Assembly: GCA_964404215.1 (NCBI GenBank)
Contig: CAYOJF010000005.1
Coordinates: 1 to 64,000, forward strand
Reading direction: 5' to 3'
Length of the DNA: 64,000 nt
From: Aureispira sp964404215
GTDB lineage: Bacteria; Bacteroidota; Bacteroidia; Chitinophagales; Saprospiraceae
Shown here: positions 34,398 through 43,633 of the stretch, piece by piece
How the letters are laid out: each line of letters begins with the position of its first letter
Position numbering within the stretch: the first letter of the stretch is position 1
Notes under the pieces: generated by a model
Database searches by the model: none
Told to the model about the DNA's origin: nothing
What the model saw: the letters and a program-made list of their open reading frames with translations, nothing else
Made by a program: the position numbers and the translations under genes

Positions 34398-35962
34398 TTT
34401 TTACGTTTAAATAAATTTTGAAAGAAGGCTTTTATTTTATCCAACCGAATCGTTCGAGTATCATTGAGTGCTTTATAGGTCAAATAAAAACCAAAAGGTA
34501 GCAGTGCCAAATTAGGTAACCATGATCCTACCCAACAAGCTAAAGTTAGATTTTTCGCAAGGCGTTCCCCTGCCAAAAATAGGACAAAAAATGCCATAAA
34601 AAATAAGAAAGCAACCAAAATAGGATACCCAAATCCTCCTTTTCGGATAATAGCCCCCATCGGTGCCCCTATGAACAAAAACAACAAACAGGCAAAAGCA
34701 AAAGAGAGCTTTTGATGAATTTCATTCTCGTACTTGACATGATTCTTTTTATTCGTTTCCATATACATCTGTACTCCATGAGCCTGTCCTTTCACATTTT
34801 GACAAAAGCCAATCGCCCGTTGATAGATATAATCGACTTTATCTTTCGGTATAGTAGCAGCAAAACTTTTTATTTTGGGAATCTCTTCTAGTACAATATT
34901 GGGATTGCCTTGTTCAGCATATCCTGGTGCATATTGCTTAGGGTAGCGTAATGGACCGAGTACTGTAGTATCAGTCATTTCAATTCCTTCTCGTCTAAAT
35001 TGATACATAGAGTTGGCATTTCGCTTTAGCATTGCCAATCTACTTTCTTTGAGGATATATAGAGAGTCAATAGCCCGTAAGAGTTCTCGAATTGATAGTA
35101 ATGAGTGATGCCCCTTGAATAAATTCTGATCCGATTGTTTGAAATCAAATTCGGTCATATCAAACATCGTTGTATAAGTCTCAAAATTCATCTGCGTATG
35201 CGGATATGCTTTGGGTTTTTCAGGTTTGGGATCTAATTCGCTATAGCGAGTCCCCTCTTCTAGCTTAATCACCAAAAAACTACGATTGATCACGGTATCT
35301 TTACTGGTCTCTTCTTCGCCCTCTATCACAGGAGCAACTTTGATAGTACTATGTACCGTATCTTTTGCATAATACAACCCAGCGGTTTGGGCATTTATAT
35401 GACCACGATACCCTTGATTATCCGTATGGTCATAAATTTTCACTTTATGTAGCTCTTTACCATTCTTATCTTTTTCCCCTACAAAAATAGCCACTTCTTT
35501 AAAGTCATCATTGTATTGTCCTTCTTTGAAAGACAAGGCAGGTTTTTGATTACGAATATCTCGCAATATCGTCTTAAATTTCAGTGCCGTTATAGGAATG
35601 AGTCGATCTGAAAAAATCATGGATATCCCAAACAAGACGCCACCAAAAAACAAGAGGGGTGCCATGATCCGAAACAAGGATACCCCCGCTGACTTAAGCG
35701 TAACCAGTTCATAGTGTTCCGCCAAATTACCTAAGGTCATGACGGCAGCAATGAGTACACCAAACACCATCGCTCTTGGTATCATAGCCAATGATTGGTA
35801 AAATAACAATTCAAAAATGATCGTCAAATCCAATCCCTTCCCAATAATATCATCAATATACTTCCATAGAAATTGCATATTGAATATGAACATAGCAATG
35901 AGCGTCCACATAATCAATGGAGGCAAAAAACTACGTACAATGAGCAAATCTATTTTTTTCAT
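34394..35962 (-). CDS. LptF/LptG family lipopolysaccharide export permease
   Basis: The protein of about 522 residues has the YjgP/YjgQ layout: three N-terminal helices (MKKIDLLIVRSFLPP, FELLFYQSLAMIPRAMVFGVLIAAVM, ISMIFSDRLIPI), a large periplasmic beta-jellyroll region of about 300 residues, and three C-terminal helices (FLFIGAPMGAIIRKGGFGYP). It forms the membrane part of the Lpt pump that pulls LPS from the inner membrane. The frame extends to a TTG at 35989, which lies inside the terminator of the map gene, so I place the start at the ATG at 35962. The jellyroll is longer than in the enteric proteins. Confidence 0.88.
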   Translation of the reverse strand: MKKIDLLIVRSFLPPLIMWTLIAMFIFNMQFLWKYIDDIIGKGLDLTIIFELLFYQSLAMIPRAMVFGVLIAAVMTLGNLAEHYELVTLKSAGVSLFRIMAPLLFFGGVLFGISMIFSDRLIPITALKFKTILRDIRNQKPALSFKEGQYNDDFKEVAIFVGEKDKNGKELHKVKIYDHTDNQGYRGHINAQTAGLYYAKDTVHSTIKVAPVIEGEEETSKDTVINRSFLVIKLEEGTRYSELDPKPEKPKAYPHTQMNFETYTTMFDMTEFDFKQSDQNLFKGHHSLLSIRELLRAIDSLYILKESRLAMLKRNANSMYQFRREGIEMTDTTVLGPLRYPKQYAPGYAEQGNPNIVLEEIPKIKSFAATIPKDKVDYIYQRAIGFCQNVKGQAHGVQMYMETNKKNHVKYENEIHQKLSFAFACLLFLFIGAPMGAIIRKGGFGYPILVAFLFFMAFFVLFLAGERLAKNLTLACWVGSWLPNLALLPFGFYLTYKALNDTRTIRLDKIKAFFQNLFKRKK

Positions 35963-35973
35963 ATTCCTAAGGT

Positions 35974-36013
35974 AAAAAAAGCCCTCCAATCCTCAAGGAA
36001 TCAGACGGCTTTT
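35974..36013 (-). terminator. Terminator of map
   Basis: On the minus strand AAAGCCGTCTGATTCC, a four-base loop and GGATTGGAGGGCTTT form a stem, followed by seven T. It lies about 30 bases past the map stop codon. Confidence 0.85.
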
Positions 36014-36044
36014 AGTTTTATTTTAAAATTTAGGGGATACCTTA

Positions 36045-36839
36045 TTATTTCCCTTTGGCAGCTAATGCCTCATAAATATAATCAAATGTAGACAATATAT
36101 CAGGTTTGCCATCTACTACAGCTACATCATGCTCAAAGTGTGCCGAAGGCATTCTGTCTTTAGTCAGAATCGTCCACCCATCTGACAATTGTTCGATATT
36201 AGCAGTTCCCATATTAATCATAGGTTCGATTGCTATGACCAACCCATTTTGTATTTTTTTGCCTTTTCCTCTTCTCCCATAATTTGGCACCTCTGGGCTC
36301 TCGTGCATTACTTTCCCCAATCCATGTCCTACCAATTCCTTCACGACTCCATAACCATGCGATTCAGCATGTTGCTGGATTGCAAAACTAACATCGCCCA
36401 TACGATTACCAACACGTGTAGCCTCTATTCCTTTGTACAAAGATGCTTTCGTCACCTCTAATAGTTGTTTGATGGCAGGCTCGACCTCTCCTACCTCAAA
36501 GGTATAAGCATGATCACCATAGTATCCATTCATCAATACACCACAATCTACTGAAACAATATCACCATTTTTGAGTGGGGTATCATTCGGAATGCCATGT
36601 ACAATCTGGGCATTCGGAGAAACACAGAGTGTATTCGGAAAATCATATAATCCCAAAAAACCAGGTACACCACCATTATCTCTAATAAATTCTTCTGCTA
36701 ACTTATCCAACTGAAGAGTGGTCACTCCTGGCTCTATATGCTCTGCCATTAGTCCTAATGTTTTAGAAACTAATAAAGCACTTTCTCGCATAATCTCTAT
36801 TTCTTCTCTCGTCTTGTATATGATTGGTCCTTTTGCCAT
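36045..36839 (-). CDS. map: Methionine aminopeptidase, type I
   Basis: The 264-residue metalloprotease removes the initiator Met from nascent proteins. Recognisable elements are AQIVHGIPNDTPL (catalytic His), SVDCGVLMNGYYGDHAYTF with two metal Asp ligands, ELVGHGLGKVMHESPEVPNYG (metal His), IAIEPMINMG (metal Glu) and AHFEHDVAVV (metal Glu). No N-terminal extension is present, as expected for type Ia. It is monocistronic, with its own terminator. Confidence 0.95.
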   Translation of the reverse strand: MAKGPIIYKTREEIEIMRESALLVSKTLGLMAEHIEPGVTTLQLDKLAEEFIRDNGGVPGFLGLYDFPNTLCVSPNAQIVHGIPNDTPLKNGDIVSVDCGVLMNGYYGDHAYTFEVGEVEPAIKQLLEVTKASLYKGIEATRVGNRMGDVSFAIQQHAESHGYGVVKELVGHGLGKVMHESPEVPNYGRRGKGKKIQNGLVIAIEPMINMGTANIEQLSDGWTILTKDRMPSAHFEHDVAVVDGKPDILSTFDYIYEALAAKGK

Positions 36840-36932
36840 GCTATTCTATTGTTATGTATTATTTTGAGGTGCAAAAGTACGGATTATTTATATTTAGCTG
36901 TTCTTTTTTATCCTTTTTATTCAGATATGCCC

Positions 36933-38564
36933 TCATACATTATCTTTCGTCTTAAATCGATACAAACCTCCCACCAATAAGATAATACATAAGCCTCCTC
37001 CCATAATATACCACTTCCATCCACCTCTTTGCTCCAATTGAATGGGACGATCATTCCCTATTTGTACAAATGCAGACCAATAGGCTGGATGAGCAGCCAG
37101 TCCAGTTGCTTGTTGGAGATAATCTACTTTTGCTTGTTGTAAGGCTGTTGATTTTGTCATTCCTTTGGCTAAATTTTGATAAAAATATTGCATTATAATA
37201 GCAGTTGTTTGATCATTGACTTGCCAGAGAGAAACCACAACAGCAGGAACTCCTGCGGACATAAAAGACCGAGCTAACGATAATACCCCTTGTCCCTGCT
37301 GAAACTTACCGTACCCAGTCTCACAAGCAGAAAGTACTACCAAATCAGCCTTAAGCGACAATTGTGATATTTCATATCCATGCACAAAATTATCTTCTAC
37401 AGGATGATAATCCTCTGTAAAAGCAAGGGAAGAGAACAAAGGTTTTTCTTTGTTCAAAATACCATGCATCGCCAAATGCAGTACACTATATTCTGTCGCA
37501 TTTTCTTTAAAAAACTGTTCTGTCACCTCCTGACCAGCCAAAAACCGTCCCTCAAACTGTTGTTCTAACGAAGCGACCTCTTCTGATACTGCACTTAGTG
37601 GCTCCAATAACTCACGTATTCCAGCAATAGTTCCGGAGCGTAAACTATCTAATCGAGCGGTATCCAATGCTTCATAACTACTTGCCAAACCTAATAATTG
37701 ATGATTATTGAGCGAAGCATCAATACGATTATTCTCTTGCCAGAGCATTGCGGAATAAATATAGGATATACTATATTGATTGACTAAGTAAGGTAGTTTT
37801 TCATAAGCCTGCTGTTCTCCCGAAGTAGTCAAAAACGTCTCGAAAGGCAAATGTCCCAGCTCATCATCCGTAACTAAGATCAAATGTTTTTTATCCTCTT
37901 CTATTTGCTCTAATAATTTTGCTAAAAAATTAGTATAAAACCAATGTGCTTGTTCTGTATATTGAGCATAAGCTTTCTTTTTGTCATTTACCAAAAACTG
38001 ATAATTACTCAAAGATTGGCGGAATAATTTGGTACGATAGTGCAACGTTTTGCGACTCACATTCAGTGCCACCATTGTTGTCTTTTCTCTAGTGATACCA
38101 AACACATACGTCATAGAATCTCCTACTAGATATTCAATCAATAAATCTTCTTCCTTCAAATCTTCTTGAATCGTACTTAAGGACACCTCTTTTTGATCAT
38201 ACTGTAAAGCATGGTATTCAGGGTATTCTTGAAGTAGAGAAGTCTTAAAATCTTCTATTGATAATAAAATCTCATTTTCGGAAGCCTGAAGGACCCTCTT
38301 CTGTTCTGTTGTATTGGCTTGTATTTTTTTACGCTGAACGGTAGCTAACTGTTTTTGCAATTGTTGTTGTTTTACAAACAAATAATCTGGTATATTCGCC
38401 AAAGTATACCCTCTTTCTCCCTTAATCGCATCTTTGAGTAAAATAGATTTATTTTGCTCTGCTTTCTGAAATGCTTTCTCCAAAGACTGCTCATCTTTAA
38501 TATTCTGGTATAAATGGTAGTCAACGCCCATAGCTGGCTCAATTAGACCAATCGTCTCTTCCAA
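36933..38564 (-). CDS. CHAT-domain half of a TPR-CHAT protein split by an in-frame TAG
   Basis: The 543-residue frame holds a helical region (residues 1-120), a CHAT caspase-like protease domain (about 135-515) and one C-terminal membrane helix (YIMGGGLCIILLVGGLYRF). The catalytic dyad is His367 in LHLAMHG and Cys414 in LSACETG. Upstream, the same reading frame stays open for 32 more codons (LLQQQQAVNTVIL ... KKRL) up to the TAG that ends the TPR protein. The frame has no ATG in that stretch; TTG at 38564 or the ATG at 38531 would be needed for separate translation. It therefore looks like the second half of one 1011-codon TPR-CHAT gene. Either it is a fresh nonsense mutation, readthrough, a two-protein split, or a sequencing error. 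Confidence 0.75.
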   Translation of the reverse strand: MEETIGLIEPAMGVDYHLYQNIKDEQSLEKAFQKAEQNKSILLKDAIKGERGYTLANIPDYLFVKQQQLQKQLATVQRKKIQANTTEQKRVLQASENEILLSIEDFKTSLLQEYPEYHALQYDQKEVSLSTIQEDLKEEDLLIEYLVGDSMTYVFGITREKTTMVALNVSRKTLHYRTKLFRQSLSNYQFLVNDKKKAYAQYTEQAHWFYTNFLAKLLEQIEEDKKHLILVTDDELGHLPFETFLTTSGEQQAYEKLPYLVNQYSISYIYSAMLWQENNRIDASLNNHQLLGLASSYEALDTARLDSLRSGTIAGIRELLEPLSAVSEEVASLEQQFEGRFLAGQEVTEQFFKENATEYSVLHLAMHGILNKEKPLFSSLAFTEDYHPVEDNFVHGYEISQLSLKADLVVLSACETGYGKFQQGQGVLSLARSFMSAGVPAVVVSLWQVNDQTTAIIMQYFYQNLAKGMTKSTALQQAKVDYLQQATGLAAHPAYWSAFVQIGNDRPIQLEQRGGWKWYIMGGGLCIILLVGGLYRFKTKDNV

Positions 38565-38660
38565 TAATCGCTTTTTATCTTTTTCTTTTCGGAAAGAAGT
38601 TCGATAGCGATTTACTAGCTTCAGTATAACCGTATTAACAGCTTGCTGCTGCTGAAGTAG

Positions 38661-39968
38661 CTATAACTTCGGATTTGTATTATATTCAGCGGCATAGATA
38701 CGATTTAGCCCCTTCAATGAAGCTAACAAGTCTTGTAAGTTAGCTGGATCTTTTGTTATGAGTTCCTCTATATTTCTTACCACAAAATTCGTGTCTCTAA
38801 TATTACACTGAATTGCCTTTTCATAATACGTGATTGCAATGCTATATACACCTCTATGCTTTGCTAAAACAGCTCGCCTGTTATTCGCACTTAGATAAGT
38901 ACTATAGTCTTTTTTATCCCTAAAAAACTCACTTTCCAATAATTCAGAAAGATATTTTTCTGCTGTATCATATTCATTAATTTTGGTGTGAATATACCCC
39001 AATTGCCCAACTGTTTTCCAGTATTGAATATGATTCACACCTAATACAACTACCCGAACATCTCTTACTTCTTTTAGTAATTCAATTGCTTTTTTATAGT
39101 CTTTATTATCAGCATGAATCAATGCTAACAGGCTCAGTGCTTTCCCATATAGTATATGCTGTTTCCCTACCGTTCTGATACGATATGCCAGTACCTTTTC
39201 GACTAAAGGAATTGCTTTATCATACTGCTTCAAAGCCCTATACATCGTTGCGATATTATTATAAATATCAATAATTGCAGGATGATTTGCTCCTATAGTT
39301 GATTCATAGATTTGCTTCGTTTGCAAAAAGAAATCCAAGGCCTCCTCTGTTCTACCTTGATTCGCATAGTTATATGCTATATTATTAAGTAATCTCCCAT
39401 AACCAGTAGTATTGGTCTGTCCTATACGGCTGTAAGCTCTTACAATTTCTTGACAGATATGATTAGAGGCCGTATAAGCATTCATTTGCCCCAGCAAGAC
39501 TGCCAAGTTACTCATACTTCTGAGTGTAGTAGGATTATCTACCCCTAGTTTTTGTTTTCTTATTTTGATCGCTTGGTCGTATAGTCTTCGTGCTTGAGCA
39601 TAATCTCCACTAGCATGATAAAAACCACCGATATTATTAAGGGCTCCACTATACTCTTCATGTTGCTCGCCAAATACAGTCGCATAAATCTTAGCTGCCT
39701 TCCAATAATTCTCCTCCGCTTTATCTAATAAACCTAATTCTTCTTGCATGTAAGCAAGATCCATCAGTTTAACTCCCCATACACTATCTCCCAATGCATT
39801 GGCAACAATATAAGCGATACTTTCTTCTGAATAACGTACAGCGTTTTTAAAATCCCCTTTACTGTAACAAACGTTTACTAAGCTATCATTTTGGTCAATA
39901 ACGGAAGGGAGCTGGGCTATAGTATCGTGGATATAAAAGAAGAATAAAATAAAAAATAGACGATTCAT
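38661..39968 (-). CDS. TPR half of a TPR-CHAT protein split by an in-frame TAG
   Basis: The 435-residue secreted protein has a signal peptide (LFFILFFFYIHDTIAQ). It has about nine tetratricopeptide repeats of the 42-residue Kinesin-light-chain/Fis1 type, for example GALNNIGGFYHASGDYAQARRL and LLNNIAYNYANQGRTEEALDFF. TPRs mediate protein contacts. In Bacteroidota and cyanobacteria such repeats are commonly fused to a C-terminal CHAT protease. Here the frame ends in TAG at 38661-38663, and the CHAT domain follows in the same frame. The ancestral codon could have been CAG (Gln), which needs one base change. No frameshift is involved. Confidence 0.85.
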   Translation of the reverse strand: MNRLFFILFFFYIHDTIAQLPSVIDQNDSLVNVCYSKGDFKNAVRYSEESIAYIVANALGDSVWGVKLMDLAYMQEELGLLDKAEENYWKAAKIYATVFGEQHEEYSGALNNIGGFYHASGDYAQARRLYDQAIKIRKQKLGVDNPTTLRSMSNLAVLLGQMNAYTASNHICQEIVRAYSRIGQTNTTGYGRLLNNIAYNYANQGRTEEALDFFLQTKQIYESTIGANHPAIIDIYNNIATMYRALKQYDKAIPLVEKVLAYRIRTVGKQHILYGKALSLLALIHADNKDYKKAIELLKEVRDVRVVVLGVNHIQYWKTVGQLGYIHTKINEYDTAEKYLSELLESEFFRDKKDYSTYLSANNRRAVLAKHRGVYSIAITYYEKAIQCNIRDTNFVVRNIEELITKDPANLQDLLASLKGLNRIYAAEYNTNPKL

Positions 39969-40120
39969 TTTAGTTTATTTTGTAAGAATAAAAATTTTAA
40001 TAATTGATTTATTCTTACAAAGTTATCTTCAAAAAAACACCTATAAAACCCTAATGAACAAGTAACCTATCTGACCGAATATTCAGCCCTCATAGTTATT
40101 TATTGGGTATAAGACCAAAC

Positions 40121-40160
40121 AAAAAAAGCCAGCATTTATCCTAAGATAAACACTGGCTTT
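40121..40160 (-). terminator. Terminator of 2-oxoglutarate dehydrogenase E2 gene
   Basis: On the minus strand AAAGCCAGTGTTTATC, a four-base loop and GATAAATGCTGGCTTT form a 16-bp stem with one mismatch, followed by T7. It lies about 20 bases past the stop. Confidence 0.9.
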
Positions 40161-40182
40161 CCTATCCAATAAATTGGTATTT

Positions 40183-41472
40183 CTACAAATCCAATAACAA
40201 TGTAACTGGATCTTCTAGCAATTGTTTCACTTTTACTAAGAAAGTAACTGAAGTACTACCATCAATTACACGGTGGTCATATGATAATGCTAAATACATC
40301 ATTGGACGTATTTTCACTTCACCATTGACTGCCATTGGGCGTTGCTGAATAGTATGCATTCCCAAAATAGCCGACTGTGGCTCATTGATAATTGGTGTAG
40401 ACATCATCGAACCAAACACACCACCATTAGTGATCGTAAAGGTTCCACCTTGCATTTCTTCCAATGTCAATTTACCATCTCTAGCTTTTTTCGCTAAACC
40501 TTTGATAGCAGACTCTATCTGAGCAAAATTCATGGACTCTACATTCTTGACAGGAGGTACTACCAATCCTGTTGGAGTCGAAATAGCGATAGAAATATCA
40601 GCATAGTCATGATAAACTAATGTCTTACCATCTGCTCCAATCTGAGCATTAACGTCTGGCATTTCCATCAGTACCTTCGCACAAGCTTTAGAGAATAAAG
40701 ACATAAAGCCAAGCTTGATGCCATATTTTTCTACAAATTTTTCTTGATATTTTTTACGCAATGCCATTACTTCTGTCAAATCTACTTCATTGAAAGTAGT
40801 CAACATCGCCGTTGTATTTTTTGCCGAAACCAAACGAGACGCAATCGTCCTACGCATACGACTCATTTTTTCAGTACGAGTCGCTCTACTAAAGCCACTA
40901 GCTGGAGTCATATCTACTGTTTTAACCGGTGCAGCCGCTTCTTTCTTTGGGGCTGGTTTTGTCTCTTGTTTTGGAGCTGCTTTTTGGTTTGCTTTAGCAG
41001 CAATCGCTTTTTGGACATCCTCCTGTGTGATACGTCCATCTTTGCCTGTAGCTGTTACATCAGCAGCGTTGATATTATTCTCCTGCATCAATTTTTGAGC
41101 AGTAGGTGAAGGATGACCAGCAGCATAAGAATCCTCTTTAGCTGGTGCTGTTTCTTCTTTCTTTGCCTCTGGCTTAGGTTCTTCCTTAGCCGGTGTATCG
41201 TCACTACTACCACTATCATCACTCGCTCCAGCATAGCTGGTATCAATCTTTGCAAAAACACCATCAATAGCGATATCATCGTCTTCTTGAGCGACCCAAA
41301 TTAGTTTCCCTGCTTTTTCAGCGGGTACTTCTACCGTTGCTTTGTCTGATTCAAATTCGCAGATAATTTCATCTAGCTCTACTATCGCTCCGTCTTCTTT
41401 TAACCAAGAAGAAAGCGTTACTTCTGTCACTGATTCGCCAATGACGGGCACTTTGAGTTCTATGATGCTCAT
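40183..41472 (-). CDS. odhB: Dihydrolipoyllysine succinyltransferase, E2 of 2-oxoglutarate dehydrogenase
   Basis: The 429-residue protein transfers succinyl groups from lipoate to CoA in the TCA cycle. The lipoyl domain (1-75) has ICEFESDKATVEV with lipoyl-Lys44. An acidic and Ala/Pro-rich linker follows. The peripheral-subunit-binding domain is at about 117-152 (PSPTAQKLMQENNINAADV, GKDGRITQEDV). The catalytic domain (about 195-429) ends with DHRVIDG, whose His400 and Asp404 are the catalytic pair. The E1 gene (sucA) is not adjacent in this window, unlike in most gammaproteobacteria. Its own terminator shows that it is transcribed alone. Confidence 0.93.
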   Translation of the reverse strand: MSIIELKVPVIGESVTEVTLSSWLKEDGAIVELDEIICEFESDKATVEVPAEKAGKLIWVAQEDDDIAIDGVFAKIDTSYAGASDDSGSSDDTPAKEEPKPEAKKEETAPAKEDSYAAGHPSPTAQKLMQENNINAADVTATGKDGRITQEDVQKAIAAKANQKAAPKQETKPAPKKEAAAPVKTVDMTPASGFSRATRTEKMSRMRRTIASRLVSAKNTTAMLTTFNEVDLTEVMALRKKYQEKFVEKYGIKLGFMSLFSKACAKVLMEMPDVNAQIGADGKTLVYHDYADISIAISTPTGLVVPPVKNVESMNFAQIESAIKGLAKKARDGKLTLEEMQGGTFTITNGGVFGSMMSTPIINEPQSAILGMHTIQQRPMAVNGEVKIRPMMYLALSYDHRVIDGSTSVTFLVKVKQLLEDPVTLLLDL

Positions 41473-41658
41473 AAGTTATATATATGATTGATTTAGTTTG
41501 GTAATCTTGTTACTTTAATTTGTATAAATTACATTACAAAAATTGTTAAAAAAAACAAGAAAATGAAATTCTAACCCATCTTATAGATTAGGGGATTCAT
41601 CTTTTTGTGGATATACTACTGTTTTTATCTATTTTGCAATCCTTAATTAGATATTACT

Positions 41659-43575
41659 ATGTGTAGAATAACAGGTTTTTGGGATTTTGGTTACAATAAT
41701 GCTTATAAATTAGAGCATACGCTTACTGCTATGCGAGACACCATGCACCACGGAGGTCCAGATAGTGGCGATCAGTATTTGGATCCTACGCAATCTTTAG
41801 GGTTGGCTCATCGTCGTTTATCCATTTTAGATTTGTCAGAAGCAGGCAAACAGCCTATGTTTTGGGAACAATATGTTCTGGTTTTTAATGGCGAAATTTA
41901 CAACTTCGAAACCATTCGTACTCAGCTAAAACAACTTGGATATACTTTTGAGACGGGAACAGACTCCGAAGTCATTCTGAAAGCATTCAAAGCTTGGGGA
42001 ATGGAAATGGTACAGCAGTTTCGTGGTATGTTTATCTTTGTCATTTGGGATACTCAGAAACAGCAACTTACCATCTGTAGAGACCGTGTTGGAGTGAAGC
42101 CACTGTTTTGGTACTGGAAAGATGGTTTGTTTATGTTTTCTTCTGAACTCAAAGCTTTTCATCAACACCCCAAATTTGATAAGAGCATTAGCCCTACCGC
42201 TGTTTCATTATATCTACAACAGGGCTATATTCCCTACCCTCACTGTATTTTTGAGCAGGTACAAAAACTTCCAGCAGGAGCTTATTTAGAATTAGACACC
42301 ACTCAACAAATTAACATCCAAAAATACTGGGATGCCTCCAATATTTACCAACAAAGTCAACCTAATACCGCTCCTGAAGCTGACCTATTAGATCAGCTCG
42401 AAGAAGTATTGACTGATAGTTTTGAACTGAGAATGGTCGCCGATGTTCCTGTTGGAGCATTTTTGAGTGGCGGAATTGATTCTTCTACGGTAGTTGCTCT
42501 ATTGCAGAAACAAAAAAATAGACAACTCAAAACCTTTACCATTGGTTTTGAAGACAAAGAATATAACGAAGCTCAGCATGCCAAAGCTGTTGCCCAACAC
42601 CTAGAAACAGACCATCATGAATGGTATTGCACCGAAGCTGATTTCGAGAAAGTGATTCCACTTCTTCCCGAGCTTTACGACGAACCTTTTGGAGATAGCT
42701 CTGCTATCCCGACTTACCTAGTCGCCCAAATGGCAAAAAAAGAAGTCAAAGTAAGCCTCTCTGCTGATGGTGGTGATGAAATTTTTGGTGGTTACACTAA
42801 ATACGAAATCAGTAAGAATTTTTATCCCAAAATCAGTAAAGTGCCTTACTTTTTGCGACAAGGAATACGAGCAATGGGTAGCCTTGTAGATCCGCTTTGG
42901 CTCGAACGCCACAATCACAAAATTCCTGTATTGAAAAACTACAAAAACATTAGTAACAAATATCCTAAGTTACTCCATGCTTTGTCAGCAAAAGATGCAG
43001 TCGATTTTTTCCACCACTCCTCTACCTACATTAGCCCTAAAGAACAGCAGCAACTACTAAAAACCTATCAACACCGATATACCACTAAAACCAATATAAA
43101 AGACAAGCAACTTATTTCCTATCTAGGGATGATTGATATAGAGACCTATCTCGAAGGGGATATTATGACTAAAGTAGATCGTGCTACCATGCACAACGCT
43201 CTAGAAGGGAGAGATCCTTTTTTGGATCATAAAATCATTGAATTTGGAATGTCTCTCCCTGACCATATGAAAATACGAGGCAGCGAAACCAAATATCTAC
43301 TTCGTCAACTTCTTTTCAAACATGTTCCGAAAGAACTAATCGAACGCCCCAAACAAGGGTTTTCTATCCCTATTCAGAAATGGCTACTGAGTACGCTACA
43401 GCCTCAGCTTCTAGCCATGAAAGAAGACCAAGCTTTTCATCAAACAATGGGGTTGCAGCAGGATAAACTTTGCTTTATGATTGATAACTTCATCGAACAA
43501 CGAAAATATATCAACCCACATTTCATCTGGTTCTTGTATAGTTTACATCAGTGGTATTTGAGATGGATGCAGTAG
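41659..43575 (+). CDS. asnB: Asparagine synthase, glutamine-hydrolysing
   Basis: The 638-residue enzyme makes asparagine from aspartate, ATP and glutamine. Cys2 of MCRITGFWDF is the glutaminase nucleophile. The N-terminal class II amidotransferase domain (1-220) has LAHRRLSILDLSEAGKQPM, VFNGEIYNF and FETGTDSEVIL. The synthetase domain has the PP-loop VGAFLSGGIDSSTVVALL and SLSADGGDEIFGGYTKY. The length and domains are those of class B enzymes, though exopolysaccharide-associated amidotransferases look the same. The gene stands alone between a divergent odhB and a convergent LRR gene. A candidate promoter with TTTTTG and a TATTTTG-like element lies about 20-60 bases upstream. Confidence 0.92.
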   Translation: MCRITGFWDFGYNNAYKLEHTLTAMRDTMHHGGPDSGDQYLDPTQSLGLAHRRLSILDLSEAGKQPMFWEQYVLVFNGEIYNFETIRTQLKQLGYTFETGTDSEVILKAFKAWGMEMVQQFRGMFIFVIWDTQKQQLTICRDRVGVKPLFWYWKDGLFMFSSELKAFHQHPKFDKSISPTAVSLYLQQGYIPYPHCIFEQVQKLPAGAYLELDTTQQINIQKYWDASNIYQQSQPNTAPEADLLDQLEEVLTDSFELRMVADVPVGAFLSGGIDSSTVVALLQKQKNRQLKTFTIGFEDKEYNEAQHAKAVAQHLETDHHEWYCTEADFEKVIPLLPELYDEPFGDSSAIPTYLVAQMAKKEVKVSLSADGGDEIFGGYTKYEISKNFYPKISKVPYFLRQGIRAMGSLVDPLWLERHNHKIPVLKNYKNISNKYPKLLHALSAKDAVDFFHHSSTYISPKEQQQLLKTYQHRYTTKTNIKDKQLISYLGMIDIETYLEGDIMTKVDRATMHNALEGRDPFLDHKIIEFGMSLPDHMKIRGSETKYLLRQLLFKHVPKELIERPKQGFSIPIQKWLLSTLQPQLLAMKEDQAFHQTMGLQQDKLCFMIDNFIEQRKYINPHFIWFLYSLHQWYLRWMQ

Positions 43576-43588
43576 TAGGTAATACAAA

Positions 43589-43631
43589 AGTCTATAAGAA
43601 AAGTGGGAGTTCTTGTAGACTCCTATTTTAT
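43589..43631. terminator. Hairpin between asnB and LRR genes
   Basis: AGTCTATAAGAA and TTCTTGTAGACT pair over 12 bp with one mismatch, followed by CCTATTTTATC. It lies between convergent stop codons and may terminate either transcript. Confidence 0.55.
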
Positions 43632-43633
43632 CA

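Noticed and set aside
35963..35989. Upstream TTG start of the LptF/LptG frame
   Set aside because: It falls inside the rho-independent terminator of map; the ATG at 35962 fits the family start.
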